From assembly GCF_014076415.1 (NCBI RefSeq), contig NZ_CP043568.1, forward strand, positions 4,588,001 through 4,652,000: DNA of 64,000 nucleotides. The letters are read 5' to 3'. The DNA is from Comamonas testosteroni (GTDB taxonomy: Bacteria > Pseudomonadota > Gammaproteobacteria > Burkholderiales > Burkholderiaceae_C). Shown one piece after another: positions 17,105 to 24,914 of the stretch. The notes beneath the pieces are model-generated. The model was given only the letters and a program-made list of their open reading frames with translations. It made no database searches and was not told the origin of the DNA. Position numbers and translations under genes: made by a program. Position 1 is the first letter of the stretch. Each line of letters begins with the position of its first letter.

Positions 17105-18028
17105 ATGAACGCTACGACCCCCCAGCAACTGATCCAGCCTGCCGCCTACGAGATCAGCACTCATCCCGAGCATCCTCGTTTGCTGAAACTGACGCTGAAC
17201 GCTGAAGCCCTGAACGCCTTCCTGGCCGATGTGCGCGATATCGACGTGCAGAACCTCGAATACGTGCCCTTCATGCGCTTTCACCTGGCGCGCCGCCTGA
17301 AGGCCCACATGGGCGCCGACTTTGGCAAGACGCTGGTGAACATCATCAAGGACCGCAGGCATGGCGGCTTTGTGCTGGGTCTGGAAGGCGTGAGCCAGGA
17401 TAGCGACGACTACGTGAAGTTCGGCACCGCCATCGGCCATATCCTTGGCCCGGCCAACCACGACTCCATGTCCAACAAGTACTACGCGCGCTTTCTGGTC
17501 AAGCACACCGACGCCAGCGACTCCTATCTGCGCCAGGCCTATCGATTGTTCACCATGCACACCGACGGCACCTTCGTGACCGAAGCCACCGACTGGCTGC
17601 TGATGATGAAATTCGACGAGCAGAACGCCGTGGGCGGTGAGTCGCGCTTTCTGCACCTGGACGACTGGAGCGAGCTGGACCGCTTCGTGCAAGACCCGCT
17701 GGGCGCCAGGCCCCTGCTGTACAAGGCTCCGGGCTCCAAGAACGTGAACGAACGCGTGGAACGCCCCGTGTTCTTCCACGGCGAGTTCGGCCTGTCGATC
17801 TCCTTCATCGACCAGTTCGTGCAGCCCGCCAACGACGCCGAAGCCGAATACCTGCAGAATCTGTCGGAATCGATGGAAAATTCGCCCGGCACCCGCACCG
17901 TCAGCCTGCCCGCTGGCGACCTGGTGGTTCTGAACAACTACTTCTATGTGCACGGCCGCGCACCGTTCGAGCGCAACGAGCAACTGCACCGCGAGCTGAT
18001 GCGTCAGCGCGGTACATTCGCTCAGTAA
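17105..18028 (+). CDS. glaH: Glutarate 2-hydroxylase, CsiD/GlaH family
   Basis: A 307-residue non-heme Fe(II)/2-oxoglutarate dioxygenase. It resembles E. coli CsiD along its length: HPRLLKLTLN, SNKYYARFLVKHTDASDSYLRQ, MMKFDEQNAVGGESR, LHLDDWSELD, APGSKNV, SFIDQFVQP and the C-terminal RELMRQRGTFA. The iron ligands are in MHTDGTFV (H-x-D) and YVHGR (distal His), with Arg in the last block binding 2-oxoglutarate. Known CsiD proteins convert glutarate to L-2-hydroxyglutarate with release of succinate, in lysine breakdown. I chose the ATG at 17105; a TTG at 17087 is also in frame. The gene 100 bp downstream encodes an FMN alpha-hydroxyacid dehydrogenase that could oxidise the product. The standard partner LhgO, an FAD enzyme, is not here. 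Confidence 0.9.
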   Translation: MNATTPQQLIQPAAYEISTHPEHPRLLKLTLNAEALNAFLADVRDIDVQNLEYVPFMRFHLARRLKAHMGADFGKTLVNIIKDRRHGGFVLGLEGVSQDSDDYVKFGTAIGHILGPANHDSMSNKYYARFLVKHTDASDSYLRQAYRLFTMHTDGTFVTEATDWLLMMKFDEQNAVGGESRFLHLDDWSELDRFVQDPLGARPLLYKAPGSKNVNERVERPVFFHGEFGLSISFIDQFVQPANDAEAEYLQNLSESMENSPGTRTVSLPAGDLVVLNNYFYVHGRAPFERNEQLHRELMRQRGTFAQ

Positions 18029-18053
18029 ACCTTGAACACCTGATGTTTCTGTC

Positions 18054-18086
18054 ACGCCCCCGTGCACCGCAAGTGTGCGGGGGCGT
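18054..18086. other. GC-rich hairpin between glaH and the hydroxyacid dehydrogenase gene
   Basis: ACGCCCCCG pairs with CGGGGGCGT around an inner GC-rich loop. No T tract follows, so it is more likely an attenuating or mRNA-stabilising hairpin than a full terminator. Confidence 0.5.
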
Positions 18087-18128
18087 AGCCAGTCAAACCC
18101 CTGAATTTCGCTCCCGAGGCGCCCTACC

Positions 18129-19370
18129 ATGGCATCGTCACAAGCCCCTGCTGCAAACGCAGCCTCCGCCCCCAAGGCGCAAGCCGCCTACGGCCAACGC
18201 GCGGGGCTTCCCCGTCATCTGCAGAACATCTTGTCGCTGCATGACTTCGAGGCCGCCGCACGCAGGCACCTGCCCCGCCCTCTGTTTGGCTATGTCTGCG
18301 GCGCGGCCGAAGACTGCGTCTCGCTGCAGGCCAACCGTGACAGCTTCCAGCAATACGGCTTCAGCTCCAAGGTCATGGTGGACGTGTCCAAGCGCAACCA
18401 GAAGGTCGAGCTGTTCGGCCAGACCTGGGACTCGCCGTTTGGCGTGGCCCCGGTGGGCATCAGCGCCATCTCGGCCTACCGTGGCGATCTGGTGCTGGCT
18501 CGGACTGCTGCAGCGAATCGCATTCCGGCCATCATGAGCGGCACCTCGCTGATCCCCATGGAAGATGTAGCCAAGGCTGCACCGTCGACCTGGTTCCAGG
18601 CCTATCTGCCCGGCGACACCACGCGCATCGACGGCCTGATCGAGCGCATCGAAGCCGCAGGCTTCGGCACCCTGGTCATCACCGTGGACATTCCCGTCTG
18701 GGCCAACCGCGAAAACAATGTGCGCACCGGTTTCTCGATGCCGCTGCGCCCCTCGCTGCGCCTGGCCTATGACGGCATCACCCGCCCGCGCTGGATGGTG
18801 GGCACCATGCTGCGCACGCTGATCAACCACGGCATGCCGCACTTCGAGAACTCGTTTGCCACGCGCGGCGCGCCTTTGCTGTCGGGCACCGCCATCCGCG
18901 ACACCTCGGGCCGCGACCACCTGAACTGGAAGAACATCGAACGCATTCGCCAGCGCTGGAAGGGCAACCTCATCATCAAGGGCATCCTCAACGAAGACGA
19001 TGCCGTGATGGCCACCGATATCGGCGCGCAAGGCATCGTGGTCTCCAACCACGGCGGCCGTCAGCTCGATGGCGTGGTCGCTCCGCTGCAGATGCTTCCC
19101 TATGTGGTGGACCGCGTGGGCCACCGCACGGCCGTGATGATGGACAGCGGCATACGCCGCGGCAGCGATGTGCTCAAGGCCGTGGCCCTGGGCGCGCGCA
19201 TGGTGTTTCTGGGCCGCCCCTTCATGTACGCCGCCGCAGTTGGCGGTGCACAGGGCGTTCATCACGCCATCACCTTGCTGCGTGACGAAGTGGACCGCAA
19301 TATGGCCATGCTGGGCGCGACATCCATGGCAGAAATCACCAAGGACTGCCTGCGCGCGACGCCGCGCTGA
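18129..19370 (+). CDS. FMN-dependent alpha-hydroxy-acid dehydrogenase (LldD/glycolate oxidase family)
   Basis: A 413-residue flavoprotein with a TIM barrel that oxidises an L-2-hydroxy acid to the 2-oxo acid. An Ala-rich N-terminal stretch of about 30 residues precedes HDFEAAARRHLPRPLFGYV. FMN contacts include APVGISAISAYRGD. The catalytic histidine lies in VVSNHGGRQLDG (about residue 300), and the phosphate loop is MMDSGIRRGSDV, then GRPFMYA. L-lactate or glycolate would be the default substrate, but its location 100 bp after glaH suggests L-2-hydroxyglutarate as a physiological substrate. A GC hairpin lies between the two genes. There is no signal peptide; electrons would go to the quinone pool or to O2, as in other members. 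Confidence 0.88.
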   Translation: MASSQAPAANAASAPKAQAAYGQRAGLPRHLQNILSLHDFEAAARRHLPRPLFGYVCGAAEDCVSLQANRDSFQQYGFSSKVMVDVSKRNQKVELFGQTWDSPFGVAPVGISAISAYRGDLVLARTAAANRIPAIMSGTSLIPMEDVAKAAPSTWFQAYLPGDTTRIDGLIERIEAAGFGTLVITVDIPVWANRENNVRTGFSMPLRPSLRLAYDGITRPRWMVGTMLRTLINHGMPHFENSFATRGAPLLSGTAIRDTSGRDHLNWKNIERIRQRWKGNLIIKGILNEDDAVMATDIGAQGIVVSNHGGRQLDGVVAPLQMLPYVVDRVGHRTAVMMDSGIRRGSDVLKAVALGARMVFLGRPFMYAAAVGGAQGVHHAITLLRDEVDRNMAMLGATSMAEITKDCLRATPR

Positions 19371-19422
19371 TTTGCGGCTGGGCCTAAGATAGAACGCTTG
19401 AACCATAAAAAAGGAGAGCGTC

Positions 19423-19863
19423 ATGCCCATGTTTGTAGACCACTCGCCCCCCGGCGAGTGCATTTTCTGCAAGCTCGTCAAAGGGGAGATTCCATCGGCC
19501 AAGGTCTATGAGGACGATTTGACCATTGCCTTCATGGACATCGGCCAGGCCACGCGAGGCCATGTGCTGGTTGCCAGCAAGCGCCATGCCGTCAATCTGC
19601 TGGAGCTGACGCCCGAGGAAGCCGGCGCCGTGATGCAGACGGCCCAGCGCGTGGCGGCCGCGGTGAACAAGGCTTTCGATCCCGACGGAATCAACATCTT
19701 CCAGGCCAATGGCGCGCCAGCGGGGCAGACGGTGTTTCACTTTCACCTGCATGTGCTGCCGCGCTTCGAGGGCGATGGCCTGTCCGTGGTCTGGCAGCGC
19801 GAGGAACCGGGCTTTGCCGTGCTGGGCGAGCTGGCCGAGAAAATCAAAGCCGAATTCGCCTGA
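19423..19863 (+). CDS. HIT family nucleotide-binding hydrolase
   Basis: A 146-residue histidine-triad protein. CIFCKLVKGEIPSAKVYEDD at the N-terminus carries the C-x-x-C-type metal pair partly seen in HinT relatives. FMDIGQATRGHVLV is the nucleotide-binding segment, and the triad HFHLHVLPR (H-x-H-x-H-x-x) is complete at about residues 106-114. These enzymes hydrolyse adenosine phosphoramidates or dinucleoside polyphosphates. An in-line promoter is plausible (52-bp gap to the previous gene). The gene ends in a long palindromic terminator. The physiological substrate is unknown. Confidence 0.9.
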   Translation: MPMFVDHSPPGECIFCKLVKGEIPSAKVYEDDLTIAFMDIGQATRGHVLVASKRHAVNLLELTPEEAGAVMQTAQRVAAAVNKAFDPDGINIFQANGAPAGQTVFHFHLHVLPRFEGDGLSVVWQREEPGFAVLGELAEKIKAEFA

Positions 19864-19877
19864 ATCGAATCACTATT

Positions 19878-19926
19878 AAAAAAAGAGCTGCCAGCGCTTG
19901 ATGGATAAGCACTGACAGCTCTTTTT
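19878..19926. terminator. Long palindromic bidirectional terminator, repeat-like
   Basis: AAAAGAGCTGCCAGCGCTT pairs with AAGCACTGACAGCTCTTTT (two G-U positions) around a 7-nt loop, giving a stem of about 19 bp between convergent HIT and cytochrome genes. The core resembles the repeat at 14520-14572. Confidence 0.85.
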
Positions 19927-19940
19927 ACTTGAAACCGCTA

Positions 19941-21236
19941 TCAATGTGATTCGGCGGTCCTGATGACATCGGCTACTTGCGCCGGCGTCACATCGCCCTT
20001 CTGACGACCCCAGCGCAGGCGCATGTAGTTCACCAGATCGGCCATGTCTTCGTGGCTGAGCTGATCGGCAAAGCCGGGCATGGCCTGCATGCGCTCGCCA
20101 TGGGCCAGATCGCGCTCGGGCAGGCCTTCGCGGATCACGCGCACCAGATTCAGCGGCGTGGGGAACATGGCCGTGGTGTTGGTGTCGAGGCGCAGCGAGG
20201 AATGCGGCTGACCCTGACCATCGACGCCGTGGCAGCCTGCGCACAGACCGACGTAGATGCGTTCGCCATTGGCCGAGGTCGGGGTCTGAGGCGCTCCGGC
20301 CGCTAGCTTTACTGCGGGCTTCTCCCCCTGCATCAGATAGGCGGCCATGGCCTTGAGGTCGGCTTCCTCCATATGCGCACCCGAATGCTGGAGCACGGGG
20401 AACATGCCCATGGTCATCACACCCTGGGGCGAGAGACCGGTGCGCAGAAACTGCAGCAGATCCTGCTCGCTCCAGCCGCGCTCGGCCATGGCCTTGGGGC
20501 GCAGGTCGGGGGCGTAGGCGCCTTCGATCACATTGCCGGCGAGCGACTGCCTGAGGTCCATGGCAAAGCTGCTGGTGCGCGGTGTATGGCATTCGCCGCA
20601 GTGGCCCAGGGTGTTGACCAGATAGGCGCCACGTTCCAGGGAGTTGCTGGCCTCGGGGGCCGGCGCCCCCGCAGGACGCTCCAGCGCATTCCACAGTGCG
20701 AGGCCGGGGCGGATGCTGAACGGGAAGTGCATCTCCGGCTGGCGGTTGGCCACTTCCACCGCAGGTTGGGCCTGCAGCCAGACCCAGAGCGCATCGACAT
20801 CGGCGCGCGTGATGTCGTGGTAGCTGGCATAAGGCATGGCGGGGTACAGGTTCTTGCGCCCCGGTGCCATGCCGCGCGCCACGGCGCGGTACAGGTCGTC
20901 GGCCGACCACTGGCCTATGCCATGCTCCTTGGAAGGCGAAATATTCGTGCCGTACAGCGTGCCCATGGGCGTGACCATGGCCATGCCTCCGGCCAGCTCG
21001 GCGCCCGTGGTGGGCGAGCTGTGGCAGGCCGCGCAGTCGGCAGCGCGAAACACCTGCAGGCCGCGGTCGAACAATTTCTGCTTTTGCTCGGCACTGATGT
21101 TGGCAAAGTCCACCGTGGCAGGCGGCACGCTGCCGCTTGCACTGCCCGCGATATACATGCCGCCCAGCACCACCACGGCTGCGGCGGCAAGGCCTGCGGC
21201 GATCTTGGTGAACTTGCTGCGTTGAGCTTTATCCAT
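19941..21236 (-). CDS. Membrane-anchored triheme cytochrome c subunit of a molybdenum hydroxylase
   Basis: A 431-residue cytochrome. An N-terminal uncleaved or signal helix (residues about 10-33, IAAGLAAAAVVVLGGMYIAG) is followed by three c-type heme sites: CAACH (about residue 69), CGECH (about 215) and CAGCH (about 330), each in its own domain with downstream Met ligands such as PMGTLYGTNISP. This is the architecture of the cytochrome subunits of alcohol and gluconate dehydrogenases and of Ior-type hydroxylases. Its start overlaps the end of the 2Fe-2S subunit gene by 8 nt, so the three genes form one translationally coupled operon. It would pass electrons from the periplasmic enzyme to quinone or a terminal oxidase. 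Confidence 0.93.
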   Translation of the reverse strand: MDKAQRSKFTKIAAGLAAAAVVVLGGMYIAGSASGSVPPATVDFANISAEQKQKLFDRGLQVFRAADCAACHSSPTTGAELAGGMAMVTPMGTLYGTNISPSKEHGIGQWSADDLYRAVARGMAPGRKNLYPAMPYASYHDITRADVDALWVWLQAQPAVEVANRQPEMHFPFSIRPGLALWNALERPAGAPAPEASNSLERGAYLVNTLGHCGECHTPRTSSFAMDLRQSLAGNVIEGAYAPDLRPKAMAERGWSEQDLLQFLRTGLSPQGVMTMGMFPVLQHSGAHMEEADLKAMAAYLMQGEKPAVKLAAGAPQTPTSANGERIYVGLCAGCHGVDGQGQPHSSLRLDTNTTAMFPTPLNLVRVIREGLPERDLAHGERMQAMPGFADQLSHEDMADLVNYMRLRWGRQKGDVTPAQVADVIRTAESH

Positions 21237-21798
21237 GACGGCTGACCTCCCGCGTGCGCTGGCCCGTGGTCAGGCCTGGCGTGACCAGAATCAGGTCGCG
21301 CACGGCGTGGTAGTAGCGCACATAGCCGGTACAGCGACAGATATGCTTGTCCAGCGCGGCTTCCACGGCTTCTTCCACGGCGTTGGCATCCACGGGCCTG
21401 GCCTGCAGCTGCTCCATCAGCACGGTGGCCGAGTTCACAAAACCCGGTGTGCAGTAGCCGCACTGGAACGAGAAATGCTCCAGAAACGCTTTTTGCACGG
21501 CAGAGGCCGTGATCTGGCCCTGCTCATCGCTGCGGGCCGCGCCTTCGATGGTGCGCAGGCTTTTGCCATTGAGCCAGGCCACGCCGGTCACGCAGGCGGG
21601 CACGGTGTGCGGGCCCTTGCCGGGCTCGTCCACGATGATGGTGCAGGCGCGGCACACACCCTGGCCGCAGCCAAGGCGCGTACCGTTCATGCCCGCATAT
21701 TCCTGCAGGAACTCGATCATCATCAGGTCCTTGGGCAGCTCATGCGGGCCGGTCTTTTGACCGTTGATGGTGGCGGAAAACTGGATACGTTGCTGCAT
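21229..21798 (-). CDS. 2Fe-2S subunit of a periplasmic xanthine-oxidase-family dehydrogenase (IorA-like)
   Basis: A 189-residue iron-sulfur protein with two [2Fe-2S] clusters. The plant-type ferredoxin domain has CGQGVCRAC (about residues 44-52) plus Cys in HTVPACVT. The all-helical second domain has FQCGYCTPGF (about 112) and HICRCTGYVRY (about 152). It is the small subunit of isoquinoline 1-oxidoreductase, nicotinate dehydrogenase and related aldehyde dehydrogenases. It has no signal peptide and probably rides through the Tat system with the large subunit. Its ATG shares one base with the stop of the large-subunit gene. Confidence 0.93.
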   Translation of the reverse strand: MQQRIQFSATINGQKTGPHELPKDLMMIEFLQEYAGMNGTRLGCGQGVCRACTIIVDEPGKGPHTVPACVTGVAWLNGKSLRTIEGAARSDEQGQITASAVQKAFLEHFSFQCGYCTPGFVNSATVLMEQLQARPVDANAVEEAVEAALDKHICRCTGYVRYYHAVRDLILVTPGLTTGQRTREVSRHG

Positions 21799-24608
21799 CA
21801 CAATGCCTTCTTGATTCGCTCCGCGCTCAGCGGCAGTTGATAGAAGCGCTTGCCGGTGGCGTGGGCCACGGCGTTGGCGCAGGCAGCGACGACGGGGATC
21901 ATCACCACCTCGGCCATGCCCTTGGGCGGGTCGGTGCGCGAGACCGGAGGCAGCACATGGCCCTCGGCCGTCCACACGGCCAGCTCGCTGGCGCGCGGCA
22001 GGTGGTAGCGGTTGAAGTTCCAGCTGCCGTTGCCGGGGCCGCTCGGCCCCAGGGGCAGCTCTTCGTACAGAGCGTGGCCGATACCCATGGCCACGCCGCC
22101 CTGCAACTGGCCCGAGACCAGCTCGGGTACGATCTGCGAGCCGCATTCCAGCCAGGTCTTGTGCCCCAGCAGCGTGACCTTGCCGGTGCCCGTGGATACG
22201 GCCAGTTCCACCAGCGTGGCGCAAGGCGCGTAGTACACCGCGCCCGCCGCCAGACGGTGCACCGGCGGATAGCTGATCTTGACGCGAGGCTGGAAGGCGT
22301 AGCCGGCACTGTCCATCGCGGCCTTTTTGGCGGCATCGGCACCATTGCCAAAGCGCAGGGACAGGGCATCGATCTCGGCAGCAAAGCGCTTGCCGCCCAG
22401 CTCGAACTCGGCACTGGCCCAGGAGCGGCGATTGAAGGTGTGGACGCAGACACCGGTGACCAGACCCAGCTCATGGGCGCGTGCGGCCAGACGCTCCAGC
22501 GTCAAGGGCTCCATGGCGCCGGCCACCAGCTTGCCGTCCTTCCACTCGGCCTCGTCGAGCGAGACCGGCATGCCTTGCAATGGACCGCCAAACGGATTGC
22601 CCCAGATGGACAGGGCTGCCGGCCACAGACCATGGGCCAGCAGCAGCTTGGCGGCCTGGCGCGTGGTGTGGGTGAAGTAGTAGGCAGAATTGGAGGCCGA
22701 TTGCGGCGAAGTGAAGCTGGGCACCCAGTACGGGTCCTGGGACAGGCGATCCTCTTCGGCCTGGGGCGTGGAGTTGGGCTGCTCCTGCGTGTGCAAGGGC
22801 ATCTCGGGCCATTTCTGGGCCGAAAACTCCACCTCGTCCACAGGGCGACCGAGAAAAGGCTCTGCCGCCAGCATCTGGGCCGTGGTGGTGCCGGTGCCGA
22901 TTTCCGCCGTGATGTGCTTCATCTTGAGCTTGCCCTCGGGCGATAGCTCGATCAATGCCAGCGCGGCTTCGCCGGCGGTACCAAAGCTTTTTTGCACCGA
23001 GGCAAAACCCACGCCGTAGCGCATGCCGGGATTGGCGGCTTCGTACTCGGCCTTGCGTTGGACACGGTTCACCCACACCGGGTCCTTGGCGGCCAGGGCC
23101 AGAATCTCGCCGATGCGCAACTGGCCCGCAGGCACGGCGCCCTGGGTGTTGCGCAAGCCTGTGCGCAGCATATTCTTCTGGCGCAGGGCGATGGCGTCCA
23201 TGCCGATCTGCTCGGCAATCTCATCGACCAGCATCTCGGTGGGGGCCATGGACTGCAGCGTGCCGTAGCCGCGCACCGATCCCGCAGTGACTTCGCTGCT
23301 GGGGAAGACGGCCACCGACAGATCGCTCTTGGGAAAGTAGTACACCGACTGCGAGGAAGCGACACCGAGCGTGCCCACCGAAGGGCTGAAGTTCATGGTG
23401 CCGCCGCCGTCGCCGCGCATGTCCACCGAGAAGGCCTGGAACTGTCCTTCGGCATCCACGGCAATCGTGGTCTTGAGGTCAAAGGGATGGCGCTTGAGCG
23501 CGAACTGGAAATGCTGCCAGCGGTCCAGCGCCAGCCGCACCGGGCGACCTTGCGCATACAGCGCCGCCAGACCCACGTAGAACGGGAAGGAGTGGTGCTC
23601 CTTCTGCCCGTAGCCCACGGTGTAGGCGCTCAGATAATCCATTTCCTTGAGCGCAAAGCGGCTGGCCTTGACCATGCCGACCACATGGCCTGCCGTGGCG
23701 TAGGGCGCCTGGGTGGCGCCCACCATATGCATCACGCCCCTGCTCTCTTCATACCAGGCCAGGCCGTTTTCAGGCTCCAGCGCGGCAGGCTCCATGGACT
23801 GGCTGTGGTAGTCGCGCGAGAAGACCTGGGTACCCTCGGGCGGCTGCTTGAGCAGTTGCTGGATCTGGGCCGAGTACTGCATGGCCTTGCCATGCTTGGC
23901 ATCGTCCACGCCGGGCCATTGCAGCTCGGGGCCGGTCAGCTGCGGGCGCACGATGCCGTGGTACAGCGGCGCATGCAGATCGGGCTCGTCATGCCTGTCA
24001 GCTCCCATGCGCACATAGCGCGCGGCCACATAGGGCTTGCGTTTGGGCGGCGTGGCGGCTGCGCCCCACCGGAAGATGCCCTCGTTGAAGCGCAGCAGGC
24101 GCACGGCTTCGCGGTAGCGCTCGTAGTCGTGCCAGATGCCCAAGGCCACGGGCTGGCCCAGCATGGGTGAGACCTGGCCCTTGGGCAAGAAGTAGCTGCC
24201 GTAAAAACCGGGCTCGGGCATGTGCACGCCGTCGGCAGCGGCACGCTCGGCGTCCACCAGCACGTCAGGGGCAAAGTCCTTGCCCAGCACGGACAGGTCC
24301 AGACCTTCGTAGATACGGTCGGCACGCGGAACCATGATCAAAAGCGCATGGGACTGCTTGTCGGGCCAGCCCGCCATGTCGCGCGCGCGCAGATCGATGG
24401 CAAACAGCTTCTGGCCCATGACCTTGGCCATGCCGTCGCGGCGGTAGCGCAGCCGGCCGCCGTCCATCCAGCCAGCGTCCTGACCGTTTGCCGGCTCGAC
24501 CATCTGCGCCAGCGCCTGCTCCAGCGGGCGCACTCCGGCAACCACCCCCAGGGCGGCCGCAGCCTTCAAAAAGCTGCGCCGGCTCAAATCCGATTTGGGC
24601 ACATTCAT
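21798..24608 (-). CDS. Molybdopterin-binding large subunit, periplasmic xanthine-oxidase family (IorB/nicotinate dehydrogenase-like)
   Basis: A 936-residue catalytic subunit. The N-terminus has a Tat signal (SRRSFLKAAAALGVVAGV, residues about 8-25), so the enzyme is exported folded with its cofactor. Conserved segments include GSYFLP, DYHSQSMEPAALEPENGLAW, a molybdenum-cofactor loop around VRGYGTLQSMAPTEML, GTGTTTAQMLAAEP, GVAMGIGHALYEELP and the C-terminal GMAEVVMIPVVAACANAVAHATGKRFYQLP, where the Glu is the expected catalytic base. Start at 24608 because the Tat signal begins there. It is first in a three-gene operon with the 2Fe-2S and cytochrome subunits, divergent from a LacI gene. Substrates of relatives include isoquinoline, nicotinate and aldehydes; the actual one is not readable. 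A purine is possible given the neighbouring genes, but unproven. Confidence 0.9.
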   Translation of the reverse strand: MNVPKSDLSRRSFLKAAAALGVVAGVRPLEQALAQMVEPANGQDAGWMDGGRLRYRRDGMAKVMGQKLFAIDLRARDMAGWPDKQSHALLIMVPRADRIYEGLDLSVLGKDFAPDVLVDAERAAADGVHMPEPGFYGSYFLPKGQVSPMLGQPVALGIWHDYERYREAVRLLRFNEGIFRWGAAATPPKRKPYVAARYVRMGADRHDEPDLHAPLYHGIVRPQLTGPELQWPGVDDAKHGKAMQYSAQIQQLLKQPPEGTQVFSRDYHSQSMEPAALEPENGLAWYEESRGVMHMVGATQAPYATAGHVVGMVKASRFALKEMDYLSAYTVGYGQKEHHSFPFYVGLAALYAQGRPVRLALDRWQHFQFALKRHPFDLKTTIAVDAEGQFQAFSVDMRGDGGGTMNFSPSVGTLGVASSQSVYYFPKSDLSVAVFPSSEVTAGSVRGYGTLQSMAPTEMLVDEIAEQIGMDAIALRQKNMLRTGLRNTQGAVPAGQLRIGEILALAAKDPVWVNRVQRKAEYEAANPGMRYGVGFASVQKSFGTAGEAALALIELSPEGKLKMKHITAEIGTGTTTAQMLAAEPFLGRPVDEVEFSAQKWPEMPLHTQEQPNSTPQAEEDRLSQDPYWVPSFTSPQSASNSAYYFTHTTRQAAKLLLAHGLWPAALSIWGNPFGGPLQGMPVSLDEAEWKDGKLVAGAMEPLTLERLAARAHELGLVTGVCVHTFNRRSWASAEFELGGKRFAAEIDALSLRFGNGADAAKKAAMDSAGYAFQPRVKISYPPVHRLAAGAVYYAPCATLVELAVSTGTGKVTLLGHKTWLECGSQIVPELVSGQLQGGVAMGIGHALYEELPLGPSGPGNGSWNFNRYHLPRASELAVWTAEGHVLPPVSRTDPPKGMAEVVMIPVVAACANAVAHATGKRFYQLPLSAERIKKAL

Positions 24609-24755
24609 TCTCCAGTGAGCAAACCGAAGCGGCGGCAGGCCAGCACTCCGGTCGCAATTGACTCGCAGCGCTACCCCGCAACCGGGGCAGCGCTCGGATA
24701 TCTGCACGTCGGCCGGCACTGCGACCGGCCGTCAAGGCGATATCGTTTCCAAAAA

Positions 24756-24769
24756 GAAAATCGATTTGG
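24756..24769. promoter_or_regulatory. Candidate LacI-family operator 1
   Basis: GAAAATCGATTTGG, a near copy of the perfect palindrome at 24823-24836, with the central CG typical of LacI/GalR sites. It lies in the divergent promoter region, 67 bp from the other site, closer to the dehydrogenase operon start. Confidence 0.6.
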
Positions 24770-24822
24770 CACTTGAATTTCATCAATCTCATTTATGAAT
24801 AATTGATGCAATTCCAAATTAA

Positions 24823-24836
24823 CCAAATCGATTTGG
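24823..24836. promoter_or_regulatory. Candidate LacI-family operator 2
   Basis: CCAAATCGATTTGG, a perfect 14-bp palindrome with a central CG, 79 bp before the LacI start codon and 215 bp before the dehydrogenase operon start. A third, imperfect copy (CAAATCCGATTTGG) occurs at about 24585-24598 inside the large-subunit reading frame. Confidence 0.7.
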
Positions 24837-24914
24837 GCAAAGTAAAGTATACAAAAACTTCTGCAATGCCTGCCGTGCGTTTCGCAATGACCGCCCGCAC
24901 TCTTGAGGAATTCC

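Noticed and set aside
18129..19370. Simple call as L-lactate dehydrogenase
   Set aside because: The family cannot be separated by eye, and context with glaH points to L-2-hydroxyglutarate, so the general family name was kept.
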